Assembly (NCBI GenBank): GCA_902489665.1
Contig: CABUAT010000001.1
Location: 62,001-126,000 of the forward strand
Length of the DNA stretch: 64,000 nucleotides
Source: an uncultured Collinsella sp.
Lineage (GTDB): Bacteria; Actinomycetota; Coriobacteriia; Coriobacteriales; Coriobacteriaceae
Direction of reading: 5' to 3'
Shown: one piece after another, positions 34,745-43,317 of the stretch
Layout: the number at the start of each line of letters is the position of its first letter
Numbering within the stretch: the stretch's first letter is position 1
Position numbers and translations under genes: made by a program
Notes under the pieces: model-generated
Databases searched by the model: none
Seen by the model: the letters and a program-made list of their open reading frames with translations, nothing else
What the model was told of the DNA's origin: nothing

Positions 34745-35380
34745 CTAAAGAGGACGGGCAGACGGCGAACGGTCATATCCGTTCGCGTCCGCCCGTCTCC
34801 AACGATCAAACGTCGATGCGCTAACGTTCAAAAGCATTGCGGCCTCTTGCCTCGTAACCTCACCTCCTTCGAATGATTTGATGACATCGCGGTAGCTATC
34901 CGGACGTTCGAGCGTCGGTCTCCCAAATCTCACACCCCGCAGACGCGCCGACGCGATACCCTCCGCCTGGCGCTGCTTTATGTTTTCGCGCTCCACCTGA
35001 GCCACGTAGCTCAAAACCTGAAGCACTAGATCGGCAATAAAAGTCCCCGTAATTCCATTGGGTTGTTCGCGTGTATCAAGCAATGGCATATCGAGCACCA
35101 CGATGGCAACGCGTTTGTCCGTCGTTAGGCGACGCCATTCATCGAGAACTTCACGGTAGTCGCGACCCAATCGATCGATACTCTTAATCACCAGAACGTC
35201 CCCTTCGCGCAGACGACGAAGAAGACGCCGGTACTGAGGACGCCTGAAGTCCTTTCCACTCGCTTTGTCAGCATAGATCAAATTCGTTTGGACCGGAAAC
35301 CGCTCCAGCGCGTCCAGTTGGCGATCCAGGTTCTGATCTGCTGACGAAACTCGAGCATACCCATAGATTCTATTTTTCAT
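34745..35380 (-). CDS. Serine recombinase, resolvase/invertase (Pin) family
   Basis: 211 residues. The catalytic domain has the serine in YGYARVSSADQNLDRQLDAL. The arginines are in the usual places (DFRRPQYRRLLRRL; DRLGRDYREVLDEW). The long helix E region is QVLSYVAQVERENIKQRQAEG. A C-terminal helix-turn-helix (RQEAAMLLNVSASTFDRWRR) binds DNA. The length fits a resolvase or invertase rather than a large transposon integrase. ATG at 35380 chosen. An alternative start seven codons upstream has no better site. No invertible segment was identified. It separates the AT-rich secreted genes from the ATPase gene. Confidence 0.92.
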   Translation of the reverse strand: MKNRIYGYARVSSADQNLDRQLDALERFPVQTNLIYADKASGKDFRRPQYRRLLRRLREGDVLVIKSIDRLGRDYREVLDEWRRLTTDKRVAIVVLDMPLLDTREQPNGITGTFIADLVLQVLSYVAQVERENIKQRQAEGIASARLRGVRFGRPTLERPDSYRDVIKSFEGGEVTRQEAAMLLNVSASTFDRWRRADANGYDRSPSARPL

Positions 35381-35544
35381 GATTGCCCCTATCAGCCGCA
35401 CGATGGCAGCTTCAGCTCATCTGAGAGCCCACTCACAATAGGGCGTGCAAATTTCGCGAATGGGTTGAACCCATTTTCGGGCTCCAGCGTAAGCTATTCA
35501 AGCACCGCTTCGATAACGCACGACGCCAACCTTATGCTTTGAAA

Positions 35545-35594
35545 TGAAATTAATCGTTTTTAATTGAGATTAACTAGAATAAAATGAAATTAAC
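35545..35594 (+). promoter_or_regulatory. Three TGARATTAAY direct repeats at exact 20-bp spacing
   Basis: TGAAATTAAT (35545), TGAGATTAAC (35565) and TGAAATTAAC (35585) lie on one DNA face, two helical turns apart, 24 bases before the ATPase start codon. Probably an operator or iteron-like array for the ATPase's own winged helix or a neighbour. Confidence 0.75.
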
Positions 35595-35617
35595 CCGAGA
35601 CGCTAAAGGAGGGCATT

Positions 35618-36718
35618 GTGGAATATCTCGAGAACCCGTTTACCCCTAGCTTTGGCGAGGTTCCTGCCCATCTCGCTGGCAGACAACAGATTATTCGGGA
35701 TTTGGACCGTGCCTTCTTGAGCCAGCGCAGGCGCCCAGAATTGACCTCGATTTTCTCAGGCGCGCGTGGAACCGGCAAAACCGCTCTCATGTCGTCGCTC
35801 GCGACAAGGGCGGAATCCCATGGCTGGATTGCCGTAAAGACGACCGCGCTCTCGGGAATGCTTGAGGAAATCGAGTTTGGGGCCAAACGTGCTGCAGGCC
35901 ATCTTATCGACCCGTCTAACAACTTCGAAGTCATCGGTCTCGGAATTGCACCGCCCGGCAGCATCGAGGTCAATCGCGTTCACGATGTCTCAACCTGGCG
36001 TTATCGCATGAGCGACATCATCGATCAGCTCAACGAGGCGGGCACCGGTCTGCTCGTCACGGTTGACGAGGTGGACCCGACACTCGACGAGATGATTCAG
36101 CTCGCAGCGACGTATCAGCACTTTGTGACCGATGGGAAACGCGTCGCCCTGCTCATGGCGGGACTTCCCAACAACGTATCGACGCTACTGAACCACAAGA
36201 CGGTCTCGTTCCTTCGCCGCGCCCAACAATATCATCTGGGTCGCATTGCCGACTATGACGTGCGCGAGGCCCTAATTCGCACAATTCAGGAAAACGATCG
36301 CCTGGCAGATGCTGAGGGAATCGATAGAGCCGTTCGCTCGATCTCTGGTTTTCCCTTCCTATTGCAACTCGTAGGCTACCGTGCCTGGGATCTCACAAGC
36401 GATTCGAAGGAAATCTCGTCACGCGACTTTGACCTAGGAATCAAAATCGCACGCGACGAGATGGATGACCGAATCCTCGCGGCAACCTATCGGGAACTCA
36501 CTGCAGAGGACAAGCGATTCCTTATCGCCATGCTCGATGACGAGAAAGAGTCCACCACCGCTGACCTTGTCGAACGCCTTAAGCGTTCGCCGCAGCAGGT
36601 CTCCCGCTACCGACGCCGCATGATAGATGCCGGCATCATTGGGGAACGCGGGCGCGGAATCGTCGCTTTTGAATTGCCATTCTTCCGCGACTATCTCGCC
36701 GCTCAATGCGTGAAATAG
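35618..36718 (+). CDS. AAA+ ATPase with C-terminal winged helix (Orc1/Cdc6-like arrangement), paralogue 1
   Basis: 366 residues, cytoplasmic. NPFTPSFGEVPAHLAGRQ at the start, Walker A SGARGTGKTALMSS, Walker B LLVTVDEVD, sensor-like LLMAGLPNNV, then VSFLRRAQQYHLGR, which is shared with paralogue 2. A lid domain follows. The last ~75 residues form a winged helix (ERLKRSPQQVSRYRRRMIDAG). Start GTG at 35618 with AAAGGAGGG. Its job is unknown. The layout recalls initiator or STAND-type regulators. Three direct repeats precede it. It ends two bases before a GTGACAA-type palindrome, convergent with the UvrA-like gene. Confidence 0.8.
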   Translation: MEYLENPFTPSFGEVPAHLAGRQQIIRDLDRAFLSQRRRPELTSIFSGARGTGKTALMSSLATRAESHGWIAVKTTALSGMLEEIEFGAKRAAGHLIDPSNNFEVIGLGIAPPGSIEVNRVHDVSTWRYRMSDIIDQLNEAGTGLLVTVDEVDPTLDEMIQLAATYQHFVTDGKRVALLMAGLPNNVSTLLNHKTVSFLRRAQQYHLGRIADYDVREALIRTIQENDRLADAEGIDRAVRSISGFPFLLQLVGYRAWDLTSDSKEISSRDFDLGIKIARDEMDDRILAATYRELTAEDKRFLIAMLDDEKESTTADLVERLKRSPQQVSRYRRRMIDAGIIGERGRGIVAFELPFFRDYLAAQCVK

Positions 36719-36719
36719 A

Positions 36720-36760
36720 AGTCAATGTGACAAAGGGGCAGTCCCTTTGTCACATTGACT
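36720..36760. repeat. GTGACAA-type palindromic element, near-perfect 17-bp arms
   Basis: AGTCAATGTGACAAAGG and CCTTTGTCACATTGACT around GGCAGTC. It fills the entire gap between the convergent ATPase and UvrA-like genes, and its right end overlaps the TAG stop of the latter. Confidence 0.85.
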
Positions 36761-39251
36761 ATAGATAGCGGCCGGTAATGCTCTTGGAGCAGGCCGCGAT
36801 GTCGCTCGGCGTGCCGACGCAGACGATTTGCCCGCCCGCATCGCCACCGCCTGGGCCCATGTCGATCACATAATCGGCGTTACGGATAAGGTCGAGGTCG
36901 TGCTCGATCACGACAACTGTGGCGCCCTTGGCAACGAGGCCGTCAAACACGTTCAGCAGCACCTGAACATCGAGCGGATGCAGGCCGATCGTGGGCTCGT
37001 CGAACACGAATACGGCATCATCCTGCACGCGTCCCATCTCGCTCGCGAGCTTAAGACGCTGTGCCTCGCCGCCCGAAAGCGCCGGCGTGGGCTCACCGAG
37101 CGTGAGATAACCCAAGCCTAGGTCGTGCAAGGTCTGCAAGCGCGTCTGAACTTTCTTGAGCCCCACCGTGGCGTCGAGAGCCTCGTCCACACTCATATCC
37201 ATGAGCTGCGGCAACGTAAGCAGGCTCCCGTCCTTGCCCTCGCGGTGAATTTGCGAAGCCGCGTCTGCATAACGCGAGCCGCGACATGCCGGGCAGACGA
37301 TCTCGACATCGGGCAAAAACTGCACGTCGAGCGATATCGAGCCCGTGCCATCGCACGTAGGGCAGCGCAAGGCGCCGGTGTTGTAGCTAAAGGCGCCCGC
37401 CTTGTAGCCGGCTGCCTTGGCTTCGGGCGCACGAGCGAAGGCGCGACGCAGCTCGTCATGGATGTCAGCATAGGTCGCTACCGTCGAGCGCACATTGGCA
37501 CCGATGGGCGTAGCGTCAATCAGGTTTGCGCGGGCAATACCCTCGGCATCGATCCAACGCACGTGCCCCGGCAGGCGCTCGCCAGCTGCCTGCGCCTTAA
37601 GCGCCGGAATGAGCGTCTCGAGCACCAACGTCGTCTTGCCCGAACCCGAAACGCCCGTCACCGCGACAAGGCGACCGCGCGGTATATCGACTTCGAGTGG
37701 CCTAACGGTGTGAATGGCCTCGGTCGCCATGCGGATATGTCCCTGGTCGAACATTTCGTCGTCAGCCACCTGCGGACGCAAGCGCTTGGACTCTGCGCGC
37801 AAAAACGGGGCGATGCGGCTGCCCGGCGATTGTTCGACCTCGTCCACCGTGCCAGCGGCGATTACATTGCCGCCGCTTGCTCCGGCAACAGGACCCATCT
37901 CGACCAGACAGTCGGCTTCCGCCAGTACGCGCGTATCGTGGTCAACAACAACCACGGTGTTGCCGTCATCCACCAGATCGCGCATCACGCCTACCAAGCC
38001 GTCGACATTGGCAGGATGCAAGCCAATCGAGGGCTCGTCCAGCACATAGAGCACACCCGTCGATCGGTTGCGCACCACGCGGGCGAGCTGCACGCGCTGG
38101 CGCTCGCCCGTGGAGAGCGTGGCGCCGGCGCGGTCGAGTGAAAGGTAATCGAGGCCCAGGTCAACCAGACGACGGGCCGTGCTCAAAAATGAATCGCAGA
38201 TATCCGTCGCCATGGGCTGCATCTCGGCCGGCAAGGATGCGGGCACCCCGCGCACCCACTCAATCGCCTCGCCCAGCGTCATGGCCGCGGCCTGCGCCAG
38301 ATTGATATCGCGCACTTGAGGCTGGCGTGCGGCCTCGGAGAGACGCGTGCCGCCGCAATCGCGGCATGGGCCCTCGCGCAAAAAGCGCGCCACGCGCTTA
38401 AGCCCCTTATCATCCTTAACCTTGGCGAGCGCATTCTCGACGGTATAGACGGCGTTGTAATAGGTAAAATCGAGCGGCGTAGCGCCCTCGCCGTTTTTGG
38501 GAACGTAGAGAATGTGTTTCTTAACCGCCGGACCATGGAACACGATGTCGCGCTCTTGAGGCGAGAGCTGGTTAAACGGCACGTCAGTGCGCACGCCCAT
38601 CTCGCCGGCCACCTGCTTCATCAGACCCCACATGAGCGTGCCCCAAGGAAGCACCGCGCCCTCGTTGATAGTCTTTGACTCGTCGGGCACCAGGCTCGCC
38701 TCGTCCACCTCGCGCATGACACCGGTGCCGCCGCAGGTGGGACACGCACCGCCGCTATTGAAAGCCAAATCCTCGGCACTCGGCGCGTAGAACTCGCGGC
38801 CGCATGTCGGACACGTGAGCGACAGGCCCGCAGCTACGTTAAGGCTCGGCTCCACACGCGCCCCGCAATGCGGGCACACGTGATGGGCGCAGCGGCTAAA
38901 GAGCAGACGTAGGCTGTTGTTGAGCTCGGTCATGGTGCCAAAAGTGGAACGCACACCCGGCACGCTGGGGCGCTGATGCAATGCGAGCGCCGCCGGCACG
39001 TGCAGAACCTCGTCCACCTGGGCATGCTCGGCCTGCGTCAGGCGACGTCGAGTATAGGCGCTAAGCGCCTCCAAGTAACGACGCGAGCCCTCGGCATAAA
39101 GAACTCCCAGTGCCAGCGAACTCTTGCCCGAGCCCGACACGCCGGCAATACCCACGAGCTTTCCCAGCGGAATATCGATATCGATGTCTTTAAGGTTATG
39201 GACGCGCGCGCCACGTACCTCGATAGCACTTGGTTGTTGCGACACCGTCAT
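36759..39251 (-). CDS. UvrA-like ABC ATPase lacking the UvrB-binding domain (UvrA2/DrrC class)
   Basis: 830 residues against ~940 for housekeeping UvrA. Two ABC modules: P-loops GVSGSGKSS and GVSGSGKTT, signatures LSTGERQRVQLARV and LSGGEAQRLKLA, Walker B YVLDEPSIGLHP and FVFDEPTIGLHP. Zinc-finger cysteines are in CPHCG, CPTCG and CPTCDG. The shorter N-terminal part fits class II UvrA proteins, which lack the UvrB-binding region and are tied to tolerance of DNA-binding drugs. ATG at 39251 follows GGGGAGCG and overlaps the GNAT stop by four bases, so the two are co-translated. Confidence 0.9.
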   Translation of the reverse strand: MTVSQQPSAIEVRGARVHNLKDIDIDIPLGKLVGIAGVSGSGKSSLALGVLYAEGSRRYLEALSAYTRRRLTQAEHAQVDEVLHVPAALALHQRPSVPGVRSTFGTMTELNNSLRLLFSRCAHHVCPHCGARVEPSLNVAAGLSLTCPTCGREFYAPSAEDLAFNSGGACPTCGGTGVMREVDEASLVPDESKTINEGAVLPWGTLMWGLMKQVAGEMGVRTDVPFNQLSPQERDIVFHGPAVKKHILYVPKNGEGATPLDFTYYNAVYTVENALAKVKDDKGLKRVARFLREGPCRDCGGTRLSEAARQPQVRDINLAQAAAMTLGEAIEWVRGVPASLPAEMQPMATDICDSFLSTARRLVDLGLDYLSLDRAGATLSTGERQRVQLARVVRNRSTGVLYVLDEPSIGLHPANVDGLVGVMRDLVDDGNTVVVVDHDTRVLAEADCLVEMGPVAGASGGNVIAAGTVDEVEQSPGSRIAPFLRAESKRLRPQVADDEMFDQGHIRMATEAIHTVRPLEVDIPRGRLVAVTGVSGSGKTTLVLETLIPALKAQAAGERLPGHVRWIDAEGIARANLIDATPIGANVRSTVATYADIHDELRRAFARAPEAKAAGYKAGAFSYNTGALRCPTCDGTGSISLDVQFLPDVEIVCPACRGSRYADAASQIHREGKDGSLLTLPQLMDMSVDEALDATVGLKKVQTRLQTLHDLGLGYLTLGEPTPALSGGEAQRLKLASEMGRVQDDAVFVFDEPTIGLHPLDVQVLLNVFDGLVAKGATVVVIEHDLDLIRNADYVIDMGPGGGDAGGQIVCVGTPSDIAACSKSITGRYL

Positions 39252-39805
39252 CGCTCCCCTTCTGCTCGCCCGCGCCAGTCTTCGCGGGTCAAATGCGTAA
39301 AGTACTCGGTACGCACATCGCCCATAAGCTCGCAGGGCACGTCGCGCTCAACGTGATGTGGCGCGAACCCGCATTTTTGCTGGACGCGTAACGACTTGTT
39401 ATTGCCCTCATAGTATCCGCACCAAAGCGCCTTGCAACCAAGCGTTTCGAACGCATAGCGCTGCATGGCTCGCACCGCCTCGGGAGCAAAGCCTCGACCC
39501 CAGAACGGCTTGGCGACCCAATACCCCACCTCAAGCTCGAGTCCAACTCTTTGGCTGTTCGACCCGCAGCGAGGGGGCATAAGCCCGATGCTGCCAATGG
39601 GCTCGTCTGTCTCAGGCAGGCAAATGGCAAAGGTATGGGGCGCCGTAAAGACCGTCCGAATGATCTCTCTGCTTTCCCCAATGCTTCGGTGGGGCGGCCA
39701 GCCCGCAGCCGGCCCCACGTCCGGGTCGCTCGCATATGCAAACAGGCTCGCCGCATCCGTCTCGCGCCACGGACGAAGCGTCAATCGCTCAGTTTGAATC
39801 ACCAT
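39248..39805 (-). CDS. GNAT acetyltransferase (RimJ/RimL type)
   Basis: 185 residues. MVIQTERLTLRPWRETDAA is the classic RimL-type start. YWVAKPFWGRGFAPEAVRAM is the acetyl-CoA pyrophosphate loop, and NKSLRVQQKCGF the end motif. Substrate unknown. The pairing with a UvrA2-like protein suggests a resistance or self-protection unit. The ATG at 39805 has GAGGTC before it. Stop overlaps the next start (ATGA). Confidence 0.9.
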   Translation of the reverse strand: MVIQTERLTLRPWRETDAASLFAYASDPDVGPAAGWPPHRSIGESREIIRTVFTAPHTFAICLPETDEPIGSIGLMPPRCGSNSQRVGLELEVGYWVAKPFWGRGFAPEAVRAMQRYAFETLGCKALWCGYYEGNNKSLRVQQKCGFAPHHVERDVPCELMGDVRTEYFTHLTREDWRGRAEGER

Positions 39806-39826
39806 GTTTTGACCTCGCATCTATCG

Positions 39827-39859
39827 ATGTGACAACAGGGCTGTCCCTTTATCACCCTA
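39827..39859 (-). repeat. GTGACAA-type palindromic element at the 3' end of ATPase paralogue 2
   Basis: On the minus strand GGTGATAAAGGGACAGCC then TGTTGTCACAT. It begins right after the ATPase TAG stop codon. Arms are imperfect. Confidence 0.75.
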
Positions 39860-40975
39860 CTCGTGCCATAAAATGCGATCGCGAATGTACGCGCCCAGCA
39901 TGGGCACGGTAAACCGGACGAGGCCGTATCCGGCAGCCTCGATGACGCGCTCGCGAATCAGGCTTGCACGATATTTACTCGCCCAGCTCTGGGTGCGATC
40001 GCAACGCTCAATGATGTCCGCCATGCGCGTCGGCTTACCCTCGTCAGCAGCCATGGCCTCGATAAAGAGGCGCTGTGGGCTGCGCAGTCCGTAATACAGG
40101 GGCGCGTCGACCACTTCGTAGAACTCGGAGACGGCGTCCGTATGGCCTGCCTCGACATCCCACACTTCAATGACCTGCGAGCCACGCCGGACAGCAGACC
40201 GCCACATGTAATAGCCCACCAGCTGAACCATATAGGGATGCCTCATGCTTTTGCGCGCCGCAAGGTCCGCCGTCTCCGCGTCAACGTAAAGACCAGCGTC
40301 TTTGACCGTCTGGATATACGAATCGCGCACCTTGGGCAAAGATATCGCCCCCAGCGTACGCTGCTGGGCACGCCGCAAAAACGTCACGCTCGGCTCTTCG
40401 AGCAGATCGTCAACCATACTGGGTAGGCCGGCAAAAACAAGCGCAAGGCCGCGCTGGTCGCTATCGGACAAGCCCGTGGCATCCTGGTCTCCGAGCACCT
40501 GCTGATAGAGAACGGCAAGGGCCGCCAGCTCCTCGATAGACGCAGATTGAGCCTCGTCAATCGCAAACAGTATGCCCTTGCCTGGACCGAGCTTCTTAAG
40601 GCGCTCGTTGACCAGCCCTCGCAACATCTCGCCCTTTGCTCGCGCCGCCTCGACCGACATCCGCCCAAACGACGGACCGAACTCCATTGACGTCACAACG
40701 GGTTTATTCGAGCGAAGCGCGTCGGCCAAGCGGTCGCATAAGCCAAGCGAAGCGGAATCGGAGACAACCGCCCATCCGCACTCGCTGGCCAGACGTTGCA
40801 GCTCCCGCAGGAGAACTGTCTTGCCGCAGCCGCGGTTTCCCGTAATGAGCATGAGCCTGCCCGGCGCTCCGGCGCCGTTATCGAGCCCTTCTTCGAAATC
40901 TTCGATGACCGACTCGCGACCGATGAGTATCGGAGGCCGCTTGCCAGCCGTGGGCTTAAAGGGATTTGGATTCAT
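39857..40975 (-). CDS. AAA+ ATPase with C-terminal winged helix, paralogue 2
   Basis: 372 residues. Same plan as the gene at 35618: NPFKPTAGKRPPILIGRE at the start, Walker A ITGNRGCGKTVLLREL, Walker B ILFAIDEAQS, LALVFAGLPSMVDDLL, VTFLRRAQQRTLG, then a winged-helix end (ERCDRTQSWASKYRASLIRE). Identity between the two is modest by eye, so the split is not recent. GAGGAGACCGAC precedes the ATG. Three tandem 10-bp repeats lie 36-65 bases upstream of the start. Flanked on both sides by GTGACAA-type palindromes. Function unknown: DNA-binding, initiator-like or regulatory ATPase. Confidence 0.8.
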   Translation of the reverse strand: MNPNPFKPTAGKRPPILIGRESVIEDFEEGLDNGAGAPGRLMLITGNRGCGKTVLLRELQRLASECGWAVVSDSASLGLCDRLADALRSNKPVVTSMEFGPSFGRMSVEAARAKGEMLRGLVNERLKKLGPGKGILFAIDEAQSASIEELAALAVLYQQVLGDQDATGLSDSDQRGLALVFAGLPSMVDDLLEEPSVTFLRRAQQRTLGAISLPKVRDSYIQTVKDAGLYVDAETADLAARKSMRHPYMVQLVGYYMWRSAVRRGSQVIEVWDVEAGHTDAVSEFYEVVDAPLYYGLRSPQRLFIEAMAADEGKPTRMADIIERCDRTQSWASKYRASLIRERVIEAAGYGLVRFTVPMLGAYIRDRILWHE

Positions 40976-41010
40976 GTCGGTCTCCTCGGATTGGCAAACC
41001 CTGATAATAG

Positions 41011-41040
41011 TTATACCAACTTATACCGATTTATACCAAT
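41011..41040 (-). promoter_or_regulatory. Three tandem 10-bp repeats upstream of ATPase paralogue 2
   Basis: TTATACCAAC, TTATACCGAT, TTATACCAAT in direct succession (GGTATAA units on the coding strand, one per helical turn). Different sequence but same number of units as at paralogue 1. Likely operator or binding array. Confidence 0.8.
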
Positions 41041-41042
41041 AG

Positions 41043-41075
41043 CATGTGACAAAGAAACTGTCCCTTTGTCACATG
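41043..41075 (-). repeat. GTGACAA-type palindromic element, 12-bp perfect arms
   Basis: CATGTGACAAAG and CTTTGTCACATG around GGACAGTTT (minus-strand sense GGGACAGT). The right arm contains the TGA stop of the TetM-like gene. It lies three bases from the tandem 10-bp repeats. Confidence 0.85.
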
Positions 41076-43072
41076 TGGCCGAAAAATTCGGCGTCTGCTG
41101 CTCGCCAGGGGCGGAAGGTGACGGGATCGACCTTTACGTGCGCCGCGGCGGGTACGTCGTACCATTTGACCGTGTAACCGGCGCCGTGAGAGCAAAAGAC
41201 TGAATCGGGCGTGTTGGGCAGATCGGCCTCGGGCTCATAGGCGGCAGTCTCGATTACGCGCTCGGCATCATGGCAAGCCGCATAGCCGGCGAACTCTAGG
41301 TACAGATGTCCGCGACCACTCGTGTAGGCAGCCACCTCCAGCGCGTAATCCTGCACCTCGGATGCCGGTACGTGACCCACAAGCTTCGCCCGGTCGCCCG
41401 CCATCGTCGGCGGCTCGTACTCGGCACCCATACGCGTGGCATCTGAGAGCGCCCGGCCCACGCACTCCCCCGGCACCTCGAGCTCAAAGCGATACCACGG
41501 CTCCAACAGTACCGCCGCGCCGGCCTCACGCGCCTGCATGAGCCCCTGGCGAATCGCGCGATACGTGGCCTGGCGAAAATCGCCGCCCTCGGTGTGTTTG
41601 GCATGCGCGCGGCCGCCCGTGAGCGTAATGCGCACATCGGTGATAGGCGAGCCGGTCAGCACGCCCAGGTGATCGCGCTCCATGGCGTTGGTGAGCGCCA
41701 GACGCTGCCAGTTAAGATCGAGTTCGTCGGTCGAGGTCACGGTGCCAAACTGCACGCCCGAACCCGCTGGCAACGGCTCCAGGCGCAGATGCACCTCGGC
41801 ATAGTGGCGCAGCGGCTCAAAGTGACCCACGCCCTCGACCGGCTGCGAAATAGTCTCCTTATAGAGAATGCCGCCAGACTCAAACTCAATCGAAAGGCCA
41901 AAGCGATCGGCCAACACCCGCTGCACAACCTCGAGTTGCACAGCGCCCATCAACTGCAAATGAATCTGCTCAAGATGAGTATTCCAGCTTACGCCGAGCA
42001 TAGGATCTTCGTCCGCCAACTCAGTCAGCGCTTTGAACACCGCATGGACATCGTGTTCGCCCGGAAGCACCGTATAGGTGAGGACCGGAGCGACGACGGG
42101 CGCATCGCCCGCGGGCTCCGCGCCCAGGGCGTCCCCTGGGCGAACGTGCGCAAGACCCGTCACGGCGCAAATACCGCCAGCAGCAACTTCTTGGGCAAGC
42201 TCATACTTCTCGCCGTTATAGATGCGTACTTGATCGACCTTTTGCTCCCATGCCTCGACACCGGAACGTCCGTCAATCATCTGTTTGGCATGCAGCGTGC
42301 CGCCGGTCACTTTAACCCAAGCCAAGCGCTCGCCGCGATCCCCGCGGCTGACACGATAGACGCGCGCGGCAAACTCCGAGAGCCACGCCTGTTCACGCAT
42401 CAGCGCGCATATGCCATCCAGCAGCTCGTCCACGCCCTGGTCCCTGAGCGCCGAGCCGGTAAAACAGGGAAAGAGCTTGCGCTCGGCAACCATGCGCGAC
42501 AGCGTTGCGACGGAAAGCTCACCCGCCTCAAGAAACTCCTCGAGTGCCGCCTCGTCCAACGCAGCAGCGTCCTCCTGAACGGCGCCGCCCGCCAACAGTT
42601 CGCTGGCATCCAGGCAGCCCTCGGAAAGACGTTGCCCAAGTTGTGCCAGCAAAACATCGCGGCCGGGATTCTCCAAATCGATTTTGTTGATATAGATGAA
42701 CGTCGGAATGTCATAGCGCGCAAGCAGGCGCCACAGGGTTTCGGTGTGCCCTTGCACGCCGTCGTTGGCGCCCACAACCAAAATCGCGTAGTCGAGTGCG
42801 CGCAGCGTGCGCTCCGCCTCGGCAGAAAAATCGACATGTCCCGGCGCATCCACGAGCATGACGTGGGTATCGCCATGGTCGAGCATGGCCTGCGACGAGA
42901 AGATCGTAATGCCGCGCTCGCGCTCGATCGCGTTCGTATCCAGATGCGAATCGCCATCGTCCACGCGGCCGCGCTTGCGAATGCGACCCGCGTTGAACAG
43001 CATGGCCTCGGCCAGCGTGGTCTTGCCGGCATCGACATGCGCCAAGATTCCAACGACCGCTTGCTTCGACAT
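41069..43072 (-). CDS. TetM-like ribosomal-protection GTPase (EF-G family)
   Basis: 667 residues. The G domain is complete: AHVDAGKTTLAEAML, RERGITIFSS (switch I region), DAPGHVDF, NKIDLENP. Domains II-V follow, with the EF-G IV/V region (TGGRAHAKHTEGGDFRQATYRA) and a C-terminus that ends NTPDSVFCSHGAGYTVKW plus ~30 residues. The length equals tetracycline ribosomal-protection proteins (~640), but many residues differ, so resistance is not assured. Chromosomal OtrA-like factors of this class are common in Actinobacteria. The ATG at 43072 follows AGAGGAGAGCC. The TGA stop is inside the palindromic element. Confidence 0.88.
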   Translation of the reverse strand: MSKQAVVGILAHVDAGKTTLAEAMLFNAGRIRKRGRVDDGDSHLDTNAIERERGITIFSSQAMLDHGDTHVMLVDAPGHVDFSAEAERTLRALDYAILVVGANDGVQGHTETLWRLLARYDIPTFIYINKIDLENPGRDVLLAQLGQRLSEGCLDASELLAGGAVQEDAAALDEAALEEFLEAGELSVATLSRMVAERKLFPCFTGSALRDQGVDELLDGICALMREQAWLSEFAARVYRVSRGDRGERLAWVKVTGGTLHAKQMIDGRSGVEAWEQKVDQVRIYNGEKYELAQEVAAGGICAVTGLAHVRPGDALGAEPAGDAPVVAPVLTYTVLPGEHDVHAVFKALTELADEDPMLGVSWNTHLEQIHLQLMGAVQLEVVQRVLADRFGLSIEFESGGILYKETISQPVEGVGHFEPLRHYAEVHLRLEPLPAGSGVQFGTVTSTDELDLNWQRLALTNAMERDHLGVLTGSPITDVRITLTGGRAHAKHTEGGDFRQATYRAIRQGLMQAREAGAAVLLEPWYRFELEVPGECVGRALSDATRMGAEYEPPTMAGDRAKLVGHVPASEVQDYALEVAAYTSGRGHLYLEFAGYAACHDAERVIETAAYEPEADLPNTPDSVFCSHGAGYTVKWYDVPAAAHVKVDPVTFRPWRAADAEFFGHM

Positions 43073-43317
43073 GGCTCTCCTCTTATTGCAAGCCCACCGC
43101 ACGCGGCAACGGGCATCCTCGTTCCACACTGGATGATACAATTTACGGGCCGGCGGGCGAAGCGGGCCCTATCCCCCGACCGAGCTCATCGCCCTGCGTT
43201 GCCGCGCGGCGATTTTCGTAGGTTCGCGCCTTGCGAAAGCCGGCACCTCCCCTTTTTGTCTGCCCGGGTTCATCTGGGGCAGTAACAACGCGAGCCTCAC
43301 AACAGCGAGGAGTCACC

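Noticed and set aside
43073..43317. Small RNA or riboswitch in the mscL leader
   Set aside because: Several short GC-rich hairpins occur, but none matches a known class and none is exceptional for this base composition.
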